Below are positions 1-5,169 of a stretch of DNA of 8,989 bases, in pieces. The first letter of the stretch is position 1, and each line of letters begins with the position of its first letter. The notes under the pieces are model-generated. The model did not search any database and was not told the DNA's origin. It was given only the letters and a program-made list of their open reading frames with translations. Source of the DNA: Geobacter sp. UBA6802 (lineage in GTDB: Bacteria > Desulfobacterota > Desulfuromonadia > Geobacterales > Pseudopelobacteraceae); NCBI GenBank assembly GCA_002452325.1, contig DKFG01000025.1, positions 1 to 8,989 of the forward strand, read 5' to 3'. The position numbers and the translations under genes are program-made.

Positions 1-151
1 TTTCCGCTTCAATCCGTTTCAGCATTGCCTGCATCTTGCGGACGTTTTCAGGGGTGTTTTCCAGCAGGGTCTGCTCACGACAGCGCTTTCCCTGATAGCG
101 GAAGTCAAAATACAGCTTGCCGGTTTCCTTCCGTACATTCACGTTACCCAT
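1..151 (-). CDS. Tyrosine site-specific integrase, N-terminal fragment (cut by window edge)
   Basis: The first 50 residues are visible; the rest lies beyond position 1. Translation begins MGNVNVRKETGKLYFDFRY and continues with a basic QGKRCREQT segment, then an LKRIEAE helix. This matches the N-terminal Arm DNA-binding domain (DUF3596 type) of phage and genomic-island integrases, which binds arm-type sites beside the attachment site. The catalytic domain would be off the window. The ATG at 151 has a GGAGG site 8-12 nt upstream (around 163). It overlaps the end of the upstream helix-turn-helix gene by 8 nt, so the two are probably translationally coupled. Family assignment is from recognised pattern. 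Whether the gene is intact cannot be seen. Confidence 0.85.
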   Translation of the reverse strand, partial: MGNVNVRKETGKLYFDFRYQGKRCREQTLLENTPENVRKMQAMLKRIEAE

Positions 152-392
152 GACAAACCCCTCCGTTCGCCATCGGTATCATCGGCAGCTGATGTGTTGA
201 GCTGCCCAGCATATCCCGCTCGATCGCTTCCCAGAGGTAAAGAATCTTTCTTCGTCCAAACGGCTTGATGTAGTGGACCCCTTCAAACAGCACCGAATCC
301 TTCAGGCAATTGAGGATATAGCGCGGTGCATAGTGCAGCCTGGCGGCCAATTCTTCAGTGGTCAGATAAGTTACCGATCCGTTTGCGTTCAT
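144..392 (-). CDS. Excisionase/AlpA-like helix-turn-helix DNA-binding protein
   Basis: This 82-aa protein has a helix-turn-helix around residues 10-32 (YLTTEELAARLHYAPRYI) followed by a wing-like GVHYIKPFGRRKILYLWEAIE segment at 38-58. That architecture is typical of small DNA-binding proteins encoded immediately upstream of DUF3596-type integrases, and is presumed to direct excision or regulate the integrase. The start at 392 is chosen because GGGAGGTG lies just upstream of this ATG. A longer reading to 428 has no such site and would overlap the promoter -10. It overlaps the integrase gene by 8 nt. The 20 or so residues after the wing look unstructured. The excisionase role is inferred from position. 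Confidence 0.82.
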   Translation of the reverse strand: MNANGSVTYLTTEELAARLHYAPRYILNCLKDSVLFEGVHYIKPFGRRKILYLWEAIERDMLGSSTHQLPMIPMANGGVCHG

Positions 393-423
393 AGTGACAC
401 CTCCCGTCTGTGTTGTTACATAC

Positions 424-453
424 ACCATACCAGAGTCAAAATAAACATGTCAA
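424..453 (-). promoter_or_regulatory. Promoter of the HTH-integrase pair
   Basis: On the minus strand a perfect TTGACA -35 box (448-453) is followed after 18 bp by TATGGT (424-429), a 4/6 match to TATAAT. Transcription would start near 417, about 25 nt before the ATG at 392. The region is AT-rich compared with its surroundings. It faces away from the repressor gene and is a natural target for it. Confidence 0.55.
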
Positions 454-493
454 GCATTATTATATCATATATGACAACAAAACAAATAACGAG

Positions 494-523
494 TTGCTAT
501 CGCTTTGCATATGATGCTATATG
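494..523 (+). promoter_or_regulatory. Possible promoter of the XRE repressor gene
   Basis: TTGCTA (494-499) and TATATG (518-523) are separated by 18 bp, placing a start about 25 nt before the ATG at 556. Both boxes are imperfect. The -10 overlaps an 18-bp palindrome (507-524), as expected for an autoregulated repressor promoter. Confidence 0.4.
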
Positions 524-524
524 C
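507..524. promoter_or_regulatory. Candidate repressor operator (palindrome)
   Basis: GCATAT, six bases, ATATGC: an 18-bp perfect-arm palindrome overlapping the proposed -10 of the divergent repressor gene. Size and location suit a dimeric Cro/CI-like protein. A related looser pair, TGTCA/TGACA, lies at about 449-476. Binding by the neighbouring repressor is inference. Confidence 0.4.
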
Positions 525-555
525 GCACACAGGACATCTGACAGGGGGAGCAGCA

Positions 556-804
556 ATGATCAGGTTTTACCTGCAGGAAATGATTGCCGAGCAGAAATTC
601 AAAACGGGCAAGAAGATAACGCTTGAGGCGATCGCCAGAGATACGGGGATTAGCAAGGTCACACTTTCGAGGATCAGCAGTCAGCGGGGGTATAACACCA
701 CAACAGATAATATTGACAAGCTATGCGTCTATTTCGGCTGTTCAGTGGCACAACTCATGGAACATGTGCCTGATAACCTTGTCGGACAACAGCCAAAATC
801 ATAG
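556..804 (+). CDS. XRE/Cro-family small transcriptional repressor
   Basis: This 82-aa protein is almost entirely one Cro/CI-type helix-turn-helix domain. Residues 21-44 (ITLEAIARDTGISKVTLSRI) form the HTH. Residues 54-73 include DKLCVYFGCSVAQLMEHVPD, the usual last helices of the fold in which the protein picks a low-complexity growth-phase or lysogeny switch role. The ATG at 556 is chosen for its AGGGGGAG site 6 nt upstream; a TTG at 505 in the same frame lies inside the promoter region and is unlikely. It is divergent from the integrase pair, so it probably keeps the mobile element quiescent by repressing the intervening promoters. No C-terminal peptidase or sensor domain is present, so induction would depend on another factor. 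Confidence 0.85.
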   Translation: MIRFYLQEMIAEQKFKTGKKITLEAIARDTGISKVTLSRISSQRGYNTTTDNIDKLCVYFGCSVAQLMEHVPDNLVGQQPKS

Positions 805-819
805 TGCACAGTTGGTAAA

Positions 820-856
820 GGGTTGCAGAATGTCACAACATGACACGCTGCAACCC
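820..856. terminator. Hairpin between convergent genes, possible bidirectional terminator
   Basis: A 9-bp perfect outer stem (GGGTTGCAG 820-828 with CTGCAACCC 848-856) encloses a second 5-bp stem (TGTCA 831-835 with TGACA 841-845) with a 5-nt loop; the two stems are separated by an AA/CG internal loop. It sits between the 3' ends of the repressor gene and the 449-aa gene, the normal place for a shared terminator. No clear T-tract follows on either strand, so it may instead be a protein site or element boundary. Confidence 0.4.
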
Positions 857-872
857 AAATCATGTCACAACA
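830..872. repeat. 11-bp direct repeat, two copies 32 bp apart
   Basis: ATGTCACAACA occurs at 830-840 and 862-872. The first copy forms half of the hairpin loop structure. The second overlaps the stop codon of the 449-aa gene (865-867). The position beside the mobile-element genes makes an attachment site or border possible, but nothing proves it. Confidence 0.5.
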
Positions 873-2214
873 GCCTCATCTCCACCGGCTTGTCTGTCCC
901 CGGAGAGGTAAAGCCGATGGTCTTCCGCTGGTTATTCCACGTCATAGGCTTGCCTGTGTAGGGGCTGTAGAGTTCGGAGCCAGCAGTCGCCAGAAACGCA
1001 GGTATGGATGTCGGCGTTATCCTCTTTTCGTTTGCCAGCAGCTTCACCAGCGCCAAACGCCTGATCCCTTCCAGATCATGCACCCTGCGGGCGTAGCCGG
1101 TGTACTGCAAGCTGTAGCTCTTGACCGTTTGCGCCTCACCCAAGGGGCTGTAGATGAAGGGCAGGTCGAGTTTGCGTACCTGAATCGGATCTATTACGCC
1201 ATGTTTCTGCAGATGATCGACAAGCGCCGGGGCTGATAGGTTTGCAAGCTGACTATCATGCAGATATTGGGTATGCAGGTGGTTCATCATGGTATTGGGT
1301 TTCAGCCATGCCAGCAGCAACCAGTTTACCGGATTATATGAATTACCAGCCAGCATCCTGAAGGTAGCTGTGGTACGTTCAGCCCAGATCACTTCAGACC
1401 GCAGCACATCTACTGCTTGTAATCTGTTGGTATCGAACTGTAGCACCTGTGCCAATGTCTGTCGTTGTTCGGGTCTGATGCTTGGGTGACTGGCAAGCTC
1501 GGCAGCCAGATTTAAGCTGCTACGCAGGGCTGAAAAGGCATGGAACTTCATCATTAGGCTGGTATCGCTAGTTGCCAGGGCCAACCAAAACTCGGTTACC
1601 TGTTTCACGCCGTTTACAGCAGCGGCAAGATTCCCCTGTTCGGCCTGCTGTCCCAGGCTCATCAGATACAGCCTATGCAGCTCAAGCGTGGCAGTTGAGC
1701 TGGGCAAGGGCATCCAGATGCCAAGCTCCAGCGGTTCCTGATACTGGCGAAAGGTCAACAGAGTCCGGTAGCGGCTGAGCAACAGTTCGTTAGTCCTCAA
1801 CAACTCCGACATTTTTTGCGGATTCTGCGCCACATATTCCAACAGCTTTCCGTTCTTATCGCCTTCATGGAAGCTTGGCACGACTTCTTTCACCCTCAGG
1901 GCGGATCTTCTTTTTTCATACTCAGGCGGGTACTGGTAAAAATCGCTGAACTGCTTGTCCCGCAGCAGAGTTGTGCGATACCACTCCACCACCGCCCTAC
2001 CTTCAACAGCAGGATCGGAGGTTGCAGGAAAGTGCAGGCCGATCAGGTAGTAGTAGGCATTGTCTTGCTCTGCCACCACACCTTCAGGGCGCTGCATCAG
2101 GTTGCGGGCTGCAGTGGAAAGCGGCTGGTCATACCAGGCCAGGAAGGCCAACACGATGAGATAGCTGAAAAACAGGAACATTTTTATTTGGCGTGCAGTG
2201 ATTGCTTTTGTCAT
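865..2214 (-). CDS. Single-pass membrane-anchored protein of unknown function (449 aa)
   Basis: I do not recognise a named family. Residues 11-28 (KMFLFFSYLIVLAFLAWY) form one N-terminal membrane anchor after a short basic stretch, so the rest is probably periplasmic. The body is mostly helical, with many Leu-rich stretches and no cysteines. Near the C-terminus, residues 415-424 read LYSPYTGKPM, followed by a short beta-like segment. This D/SPYTGKPM-type ending resembles the tail of several uncharacterised envelope proteins in which a 'PFTGKPL' motif follows a helical domain. The ATG at 2214 has GGAGG 5 nt upstream. It follows the 5-TM gene in the same orientation, separated by a palindromic repeat that could lower read-through. 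Function unknown. Confidence 0.85.
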   Translation of the reverse strand: MTKAITARQIKMFLFFSYLIVLAFLAWYDQPLSTAARNLMQRPEGVVAEQDNAYYYLIGLHFPATSDPAVEGRAVVEWYRTTLLRDKQFSDFYQYPPEYEKRRSALRVKEVVPSFHEGDKNGKLLEYVAQNPQKMSELLRTNELLLSRYRTLLTFRQYQEPLELGIWMPLPSSTATLELHRLYLMSLGQQAEQGNLAAAVNGVKQVTEFWLALATSDTSLMMKFHAFSALRSSLNLAAELASHPSIRPEQRQTLAQVLQFDTNRLQAVDVLRSEVIWAERTTATFRMLAGNSYNPVNWLLLAWLKPNTMMNHLHTQYLHDSQLANLSAPALVDHLQKHGVIDPIQVRKLDLPFIYSPLGEAQTVKSYSLQYTGYARRVHDLEGIRRLALVKLLANEKRITPTSIPAFLATAGSELYSPYTGKPMTWNNQRKTIGFTSPGTDKPVEMRLL

Positions 2215-2242
2215 TTTATCCTCCGATTCACAGGAATATAAA

Positions 2243-2373
2243 AAACGTTATGAGGAAGGCCGGATACAAGGCGCACGGAGCACAGCGACTGAGGCATAAC
2301 CTTTAGTTAGGCGAAGAAGCGAGCACCGCGCAACGCCGTAGACGGCCTCCGGAGTAGTTTTTTAACGCTCTGC
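2243..2373. repeat. Imperfect palindromic intergenic repeat (miniature repeat element)
   Basis: This ~130-bp non-coding stretch has a central stem, GCATAAC (2294-2300) with GTTAGGC (2306-2312; one mismatch), and outer pairing, GGCCG (2258-2262) with CGGCC (2343-2347). Between them are partly complementary GGCG/GAGCAC-rich arms. The ends read AACGTTATGAGG and TTTTTTAACGCTCTGC. It abuts the stop codon of the 5-TM gene (2373-2375) and lies about 30 nt upstream of the 449-aa gene. From memory it resembles dispersed intergenic repeats in Geobacter genomes. It may fold in the transcript and attenuate expression between the two genes. No transposase is encoded. Confidence 0.55.
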
Positions 2374-2996
2374 TAAAAGAACATCATCATCAGGTTAAGA
2401 TCAGCCAGCAGACTTTGGCGCAGGGCCAGAATAAACAGCCAGCCAAACAGAGCAATGCCGCCGCACCACACCAGGTCTGCCGCTAGGGATGGCAACAGAA
2501 AACGCCGGAGAGAAGTTATGCCCAATACCTGCATTGCAAGCCGGTTTGAAACCCACAGCAGATGAACAACCAGCAACAAGCCAACACAAATAAGAATCAA
2601 CTGCACTACACCCAATCCCCCCATGTAGTGCAAACCAAGGGTGCTTGCGGTAACCAGCAGGAAGATCAAACCGATCCCCGACATTTGCAAGGCACGCAGC
2701 ACCATGAGCTGTTTTTTTTCCTGTCTGGTTGCACCGCCAAAGCGTGAGATCGCCAGCCATTCAAGCTCTACACGCAACGAGATCAGAAAACCAAGCGGTG
2801 GTGCCAGCAGCAATGTCATGGCTAGCATAAGCGCCGGTGTTGCCAGAAAGCTGCCAGGGTTGATCATCAGGCTGGCGCTCAGCAGCAGACCGGCAAGCAG
2901 GTGTGCCAGTACACCAAAACGTTCGCCGTAGGTTGCCGTCAGGTTATGCAGGATGTTTGCAAAAGAGTATCGCGGGATGGATAGTGTTGTGGCCAT
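2373..2996 (-). CDS. Multi-pass integral membrane protein of unknown function (207 aa)
   Basis: About five hydrophobic helices are visible, at roughly residues 28-45, 51-74, 106-120, 128-149 and 172-192. A basic, polar cytoplasmic-type loop lies at 83-101 (SRFGGATRQEKKQ). No catalytic or binding motif was recognised, and it could be a small membrane-scaffold or transporter-like protein. The ATG at 2996 (MATTLSIPRY) is chosen because GGAGGATGACATC immediately precedes it; an in-frame ATG at 3077 would fall inside the upstream terminator and has no ribosome site. A TGTCCGTCTAA word ends 34 nt before this start, and a strong terminator lies upstream, so the gene most likely has its own promoter there. 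The 449-aa gene follows after a palindromic repeat. Confidence 0.85.
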   Translation of the reverse strand: MATTLSIPRYSFANILHNLTATYGERFGVLAHLLAGLLLSASLMINPGSFLATPALMLAMTLLLAPPLGFLISLRVELEWLAISRFGGATRQEKKQLMVLRALQMSGIGLIFLLVTASTLGLHYMGGLGVVQLILICVGLLLVVHLLWVSNRLAMQVLGITSLRRFLLPSLAADLVWCGGIALFGWLFILALRQSLLADLNLMMMFF

Positions 2997-3030
2997 GATG
3001 TCATCCTCCAAGATTAGTGGTCTTGAAGGA

Positions 3031-3044
3031 TTAGACGGACAGAT
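3031..3044 (-). promoter_or_regulatory. Shared upstream word, copy 1 (TGTCCGTCTAA)
   Basis: The minus strand reads ATCTGTCCGTCTAA, followed by TCC, ending 34 nt before the ATG at 2996. All 14 bases are identical to copy 2 (5126-5139). It lies between the terminator at 3059-3096 and the gene, so it falls where the promoter must be. TCTAAT is a 5/6 match to a -10 box, but no good -35 is seen. It may instead be a regulator site or an alternative-sigma -10 (CGTC type). Confidence 0.55.
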
Positions 3045-3058
3045 AAGGGATTGCAGTT

Positions 3059-3096
3059 GAAAAAGAACCCCCGCCACGGCAGGTGCCGGGGCGGGG
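3059..3096 (-). terminator. Rho-independent terminator of the Cys-rich gene
   Basis: On the minus strand CCCCGCC (3090-3096) pairs with GGCGGGG (3069-3075). An inner CGGC/GCCG pair surrounds a 4-nt loop with one mismatch between the stems. A TTCTTTTT tract follows (3059-3067). It begins about 10 nt after the stop codon of the Cys-rich gene and isolates it from the next gene. Confidence 0.88.
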
Positions 3097-3106
3097 CGTA
3101 GTAATC

Positions 3107-4507
3107 TTATTCGCTACATATACTGTTACAGCGGCTCTGACAGCTGCTTCTAGCACTGTAGTCTTTAATGTCACTACAGCTACTCCAGCAACTTGCCTTT
3201 CGGTTACGACATTCTTTGGCATCTTTCTCACGTTCATATCTACGGTTTGATTCAAACTCGCTCTGCCTGCTGCTGGCGTCACTATCTGCCTTAATACCGA
3301 GCAAACGGTCATTTGCTTTTACTGCCCATGAACTTGACGGGAATCGCTCTACTATTGCTTCATAGATTTTTCTAGCATTGTAACTCTCGCCTTTACGCTC
3401 ATATTGTCCTGCAGCAAGATACATGCCCTGTGGATTTTTACCTCTGAGATGAGTGTTTAATGTTCGTTCTTCAACGCAGCTGCTAAAGCTTATTTTGTAG
3501 CCGTTTTTGTAATCCGATTCAGTATGTTTTTGACCATCCTTTGATTGCGCCTGCCGATCTAGCTTCAGAGCTTCTTCACAACGAAAGCTCTTAACTGACT
3601 GCTCAGCCCTTGCATAAATGGACTCTGTAGTTTTTTTAGCACGACACCCATCTGGTCCGCCTTCACAACGGTATTGTTCATCGCCACCTTCATACCATGC
3701 ATTATACATTTCATGCCCTGAACATCCAAAATAACCGCATTTTTTTAAATTTCGAGAACGAATATAACCATTTGCTTTGCCACCTACAAATTGTCCATTT
3801 AATGACTCGTAGTTTTTGGTACCTATTCCAGCGCTCTCTTGCCAGAACTTTACACCGACACCATGCGGCTCGTCATTCAAACATTGGCCACGGTAATCAG
3901 ACTTGCTACAAAAATTAGGGACAAGAGAGTGGTATTTTGAGCATTTATCTATACCTATACCTATATCAACTGTATCGTCAAACGCACCATTGAGAAAGCA
4001 GCTTAATTGAAATGGCACTCCATTTTGCTTCCAAATAATGATGCCGTTTAAAGGCTTCCCATCTCGGCATTCACCGTAGAAACTAGCTGTTTCGTTAAGT
4101 AAGGGGGATGGATTTGGCACATTTGCATCACAAGTCGCATTGCTACTTTGATACATATTAGCACTAGTCGTAGTACTGGCTACTGAAGTAATGAATGAAT
4201 CGCTACCATCTGTTTTTCGAAACATCTTACTTACCTTACGCCCACCAATATCTTCAAATTTAACACGTACTGTATCTCCAACATTAAGTGTTCCTTCTTG
4301 AAACTTGTTTTTTGTTAAACTGTCAGTAATTACAACTTCATGACTGTCACCTGTTGCGTTATCCTTAATCAATACAGTCATATCAGACGAATCCGGTGAG
4401 GCAGCTTTTGATACTACGCCACTGCGAATCAACGTGTCAGCATACACTGTTTCACCGCCAAGCAGTACCACCAGTGCTGCTGCCAATATAACCATCTTTT
4501 TAAACAT
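3107..4507 (-). CDS. Exported Cys-rich protein with MORN-like and TPR-like segments (466 aa)
   Basis: Residues 1-23 form a signal peptide (basic MFKK, hydrophobic core, VYA cleavage site). Residues 24-95 look beta-rich. Two MORN-like strands follow, FYGECRDGKPLNG at 143-155 and YRGQCLNDEPHGVGV at 205-219, with a third weaker one near 233-249. Residues 358-405 resemble a TPR/tol-pal-type helical pair (YERKGESYNARKIYEAIVERFP). A charged helix precedes a C-terminal Cys block with pattern C-x6-C-x3-C-x11-C-x3-C-x3-C (C433-C464). The mature protein has 18 cysteines, consistent with disulfides after export. AAGGAG precedes the ATG at 4507. Its own sigma70-type promoter and strong terminator make it a single-gene unit. 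It is visibly more AT-rich than both neighbours, suggesting recent acquisition. Function unknown. Confidence 0.85.
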   Translation of the reverse strand: MFKKMVILAAALVVLLGGETVYADTLIRSGVVSKAASPDSSDMTVLIKDNATGDSHEVVITDSLTKNKFQEGTLNVGDTVRVKFEDIGGRKVSKMFRKTDGSDSFITSVASTTTSANMYQSSNATCDANVPNPSPLLNETASFYGECRDGKPLNGIIIWKQNGVPFQLSCFLNGAFDDTVDIGIGIDKCSKYHSLVPNFCSKSDYRGQCLNDEPHGVGVKFWQESAGIGTKNYESLNGQFVGGKANGYIRSRNLKKCGYFGCSGHEMYNAWYEGGDEQYRCEGGPDGCRAKKTTESIYARAEQSVKSFRCEEALKLDRQAQSKDGQKHTESDYKNGYKISFSSCVEERTLNTHLRGKNPQGMYLAAGQYERKGESYNARKIYEAIVERFPSSSWAVKANDRLLGIKADSDASSRQSEFESNRRYEREKDAKECRNRKASCWSSCSDIKDYSARSSCQSRCNSICSE

Positions 4508-4540
4508 TATTGCACTCCTTAGCTGATTATTTTCAGCAGT

Positions 4541-4569
4541 ATTTTAAATTTTTGAAATAGCCCTCACAA
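4541..4569 (-). promoter_or_regulatory. Sigma70-type promoter of the Cys-rich gene
   Basis: On the minus strand TTGTGA (4564-4569) and TAAAAT (4541-4546, 5/6) are separated by exactly 17 bp. The expected start is near 4534, about 27 nt before the ATG. A short GCTGA/TCAGC inverted repeat (4522-4537) lies at the start of the leader. The promoter is just outside the upstream coding region. Confidence 0.6.
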
Positions 4570-4580
4570 AGTTTCAGATG

Positions 4581-5084
4581 CTACCTCCCCAACGCATACA
4601 CCACCGTCATAACATTTGCAGCCAACATAACAGCAGTAAACGCCATAAATGCTCCGGCTGCCACACCACCCTTGCTGGTCGGATTTGCACCGGCCCTTAC
4701 TGGCAGCAGCAAAACTGCCGGGAGGGCGCCGTATATAGCACTGACAAACGACAGTGCAATGCCGGCCCCCAATTGAGCGCTATCCGAAAGATTGGCCATG
4801 GTTGCGATCATACCCGATACCATACCGATAACGCCAAACACAAAACCCAGGCTTACTGCAATATCAAAGGTTGCCAGATCAGATTCGGTAAGCCTCTGCT
4901 GACAGGCCCGCGACAACAGGCCAGGCAGATCGTTCCCCAGGCTGTACAGAATATACAGCAACACCGGCAGCAAGACAATCAGGGCTGCGGTTGGCTGCAA
5001 AAAAACACCCGCATGAATCCCCTGTAACGCTGCACCGCCCACAATACAACCAGCAAAGCCAATCCACAGTAGTATGGTTTTCAT
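4581..5084 (-). CDS. Compact MotA/TolQ/ExbB-like proton-channel-domain membrane protein (167 aa)
   Basis: Residues 72-130 match the MotA/TolQ/ExbB core: a first helix (AVSLGFVFGVIGMVSGMIATMANLSD), then LGAGIALSFVSAIYGALPAVLLLPV, the pattern in MotA of 'GTVLGLI..LQ.LSDP..LG.GIA.AL..T.YG...AN....P'. Two helices at about 3-22 and 32-49 precede it and one at 143-162 follows. Family members form proton-conducting complexes with a MotB/TolR/ExbD partner that drive flagella, Tol or TonB systems. This protein is much shorter than MotA (~295 aa) because the large cytoplasmic loop is only about 20 residues; no partner gene with a periplasmic domain lies beside it. GGAGGG precedes the ATG at 5084, and a TGTCCGTCTAA word ends 41 nt upstream. 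Channel activity is inference. Confidence 0.72.
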   Translation of the reverse strand: MKTILLWIGFAGCIVGGAALQGIHAGVFLQPTAALIVLLPVLLYILYSLGNDLPGLLSRACQQRLTESDLATFDIAVSLGFVFGVIGMVSGMIATMANLSDSAQLGAGIALSFVSAIYGALPAVLLLPVRAGANPTSKGGVAAGAFMAFTAVMLAANVMTVVYALGR

Positions 5085-5125
5085 CTATCCCTCCACATTT
5101 ATCGGCATACACCGCTTTACACTGG

Positions 5126-5139
5126 TTAGACGGACAGAT
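5126..5139 (-). promoter_or_regulatory. Shared upstream word, copy 2 (TGTCCGTCTAA)
   Basis: The minus strand reads ATCTGTCCGTCTAA, ending 41 nt before the ATG at 5084. It is identical over 14 bases to copy 1. It lies in the 85-bp gap after the rhomboid gene, which has no visible terminator. Read-through from upstream and a separate start here are both possible. Confidence 0.55.
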
Positions 5140-5169
5140 TGGTAAAACTATCTAAAAAGTTCCCACACA

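Noticed and set aside
273..626. Plus-strand open frame of 117 codons
   Set aside because: It is antisense to the excisionase-like gene and crosses the divergent promoter region and the repressor gene in another frame; no ribosome site or domain.
1816..2241. Plus-strand open frame of 141 codons opposite the 449-aa gene
   Set aside because: Shadow of the well-supported minus-strand gene, with no ribosome site and a low-quality residue pattern.
2997..3077. N-terminal extension of the 5-TM protein to an ATG at 3077
   Set aside because: It lies within a terminator stem and covers the proposed promoter word; the ATG at 2996 has a GGAGG site.
5151..5163. GGGAACTTTTT upstream of the MotA-like gene as an ECF-sigma -35 partner for the shared word
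   Set aside because: It is about 24 bp from CGTC, too far for a -35/-10 pair, and the other copies lack an equivalent GGAAC at consistent spacing.
5120..5164. 14-codon minus-strand ORF starting in a TAATG overlap with the rhomboid stop codon
   Set aside because: Very short, no spaced ribosome site, and its stop is just the TAA of the shared upstream word.
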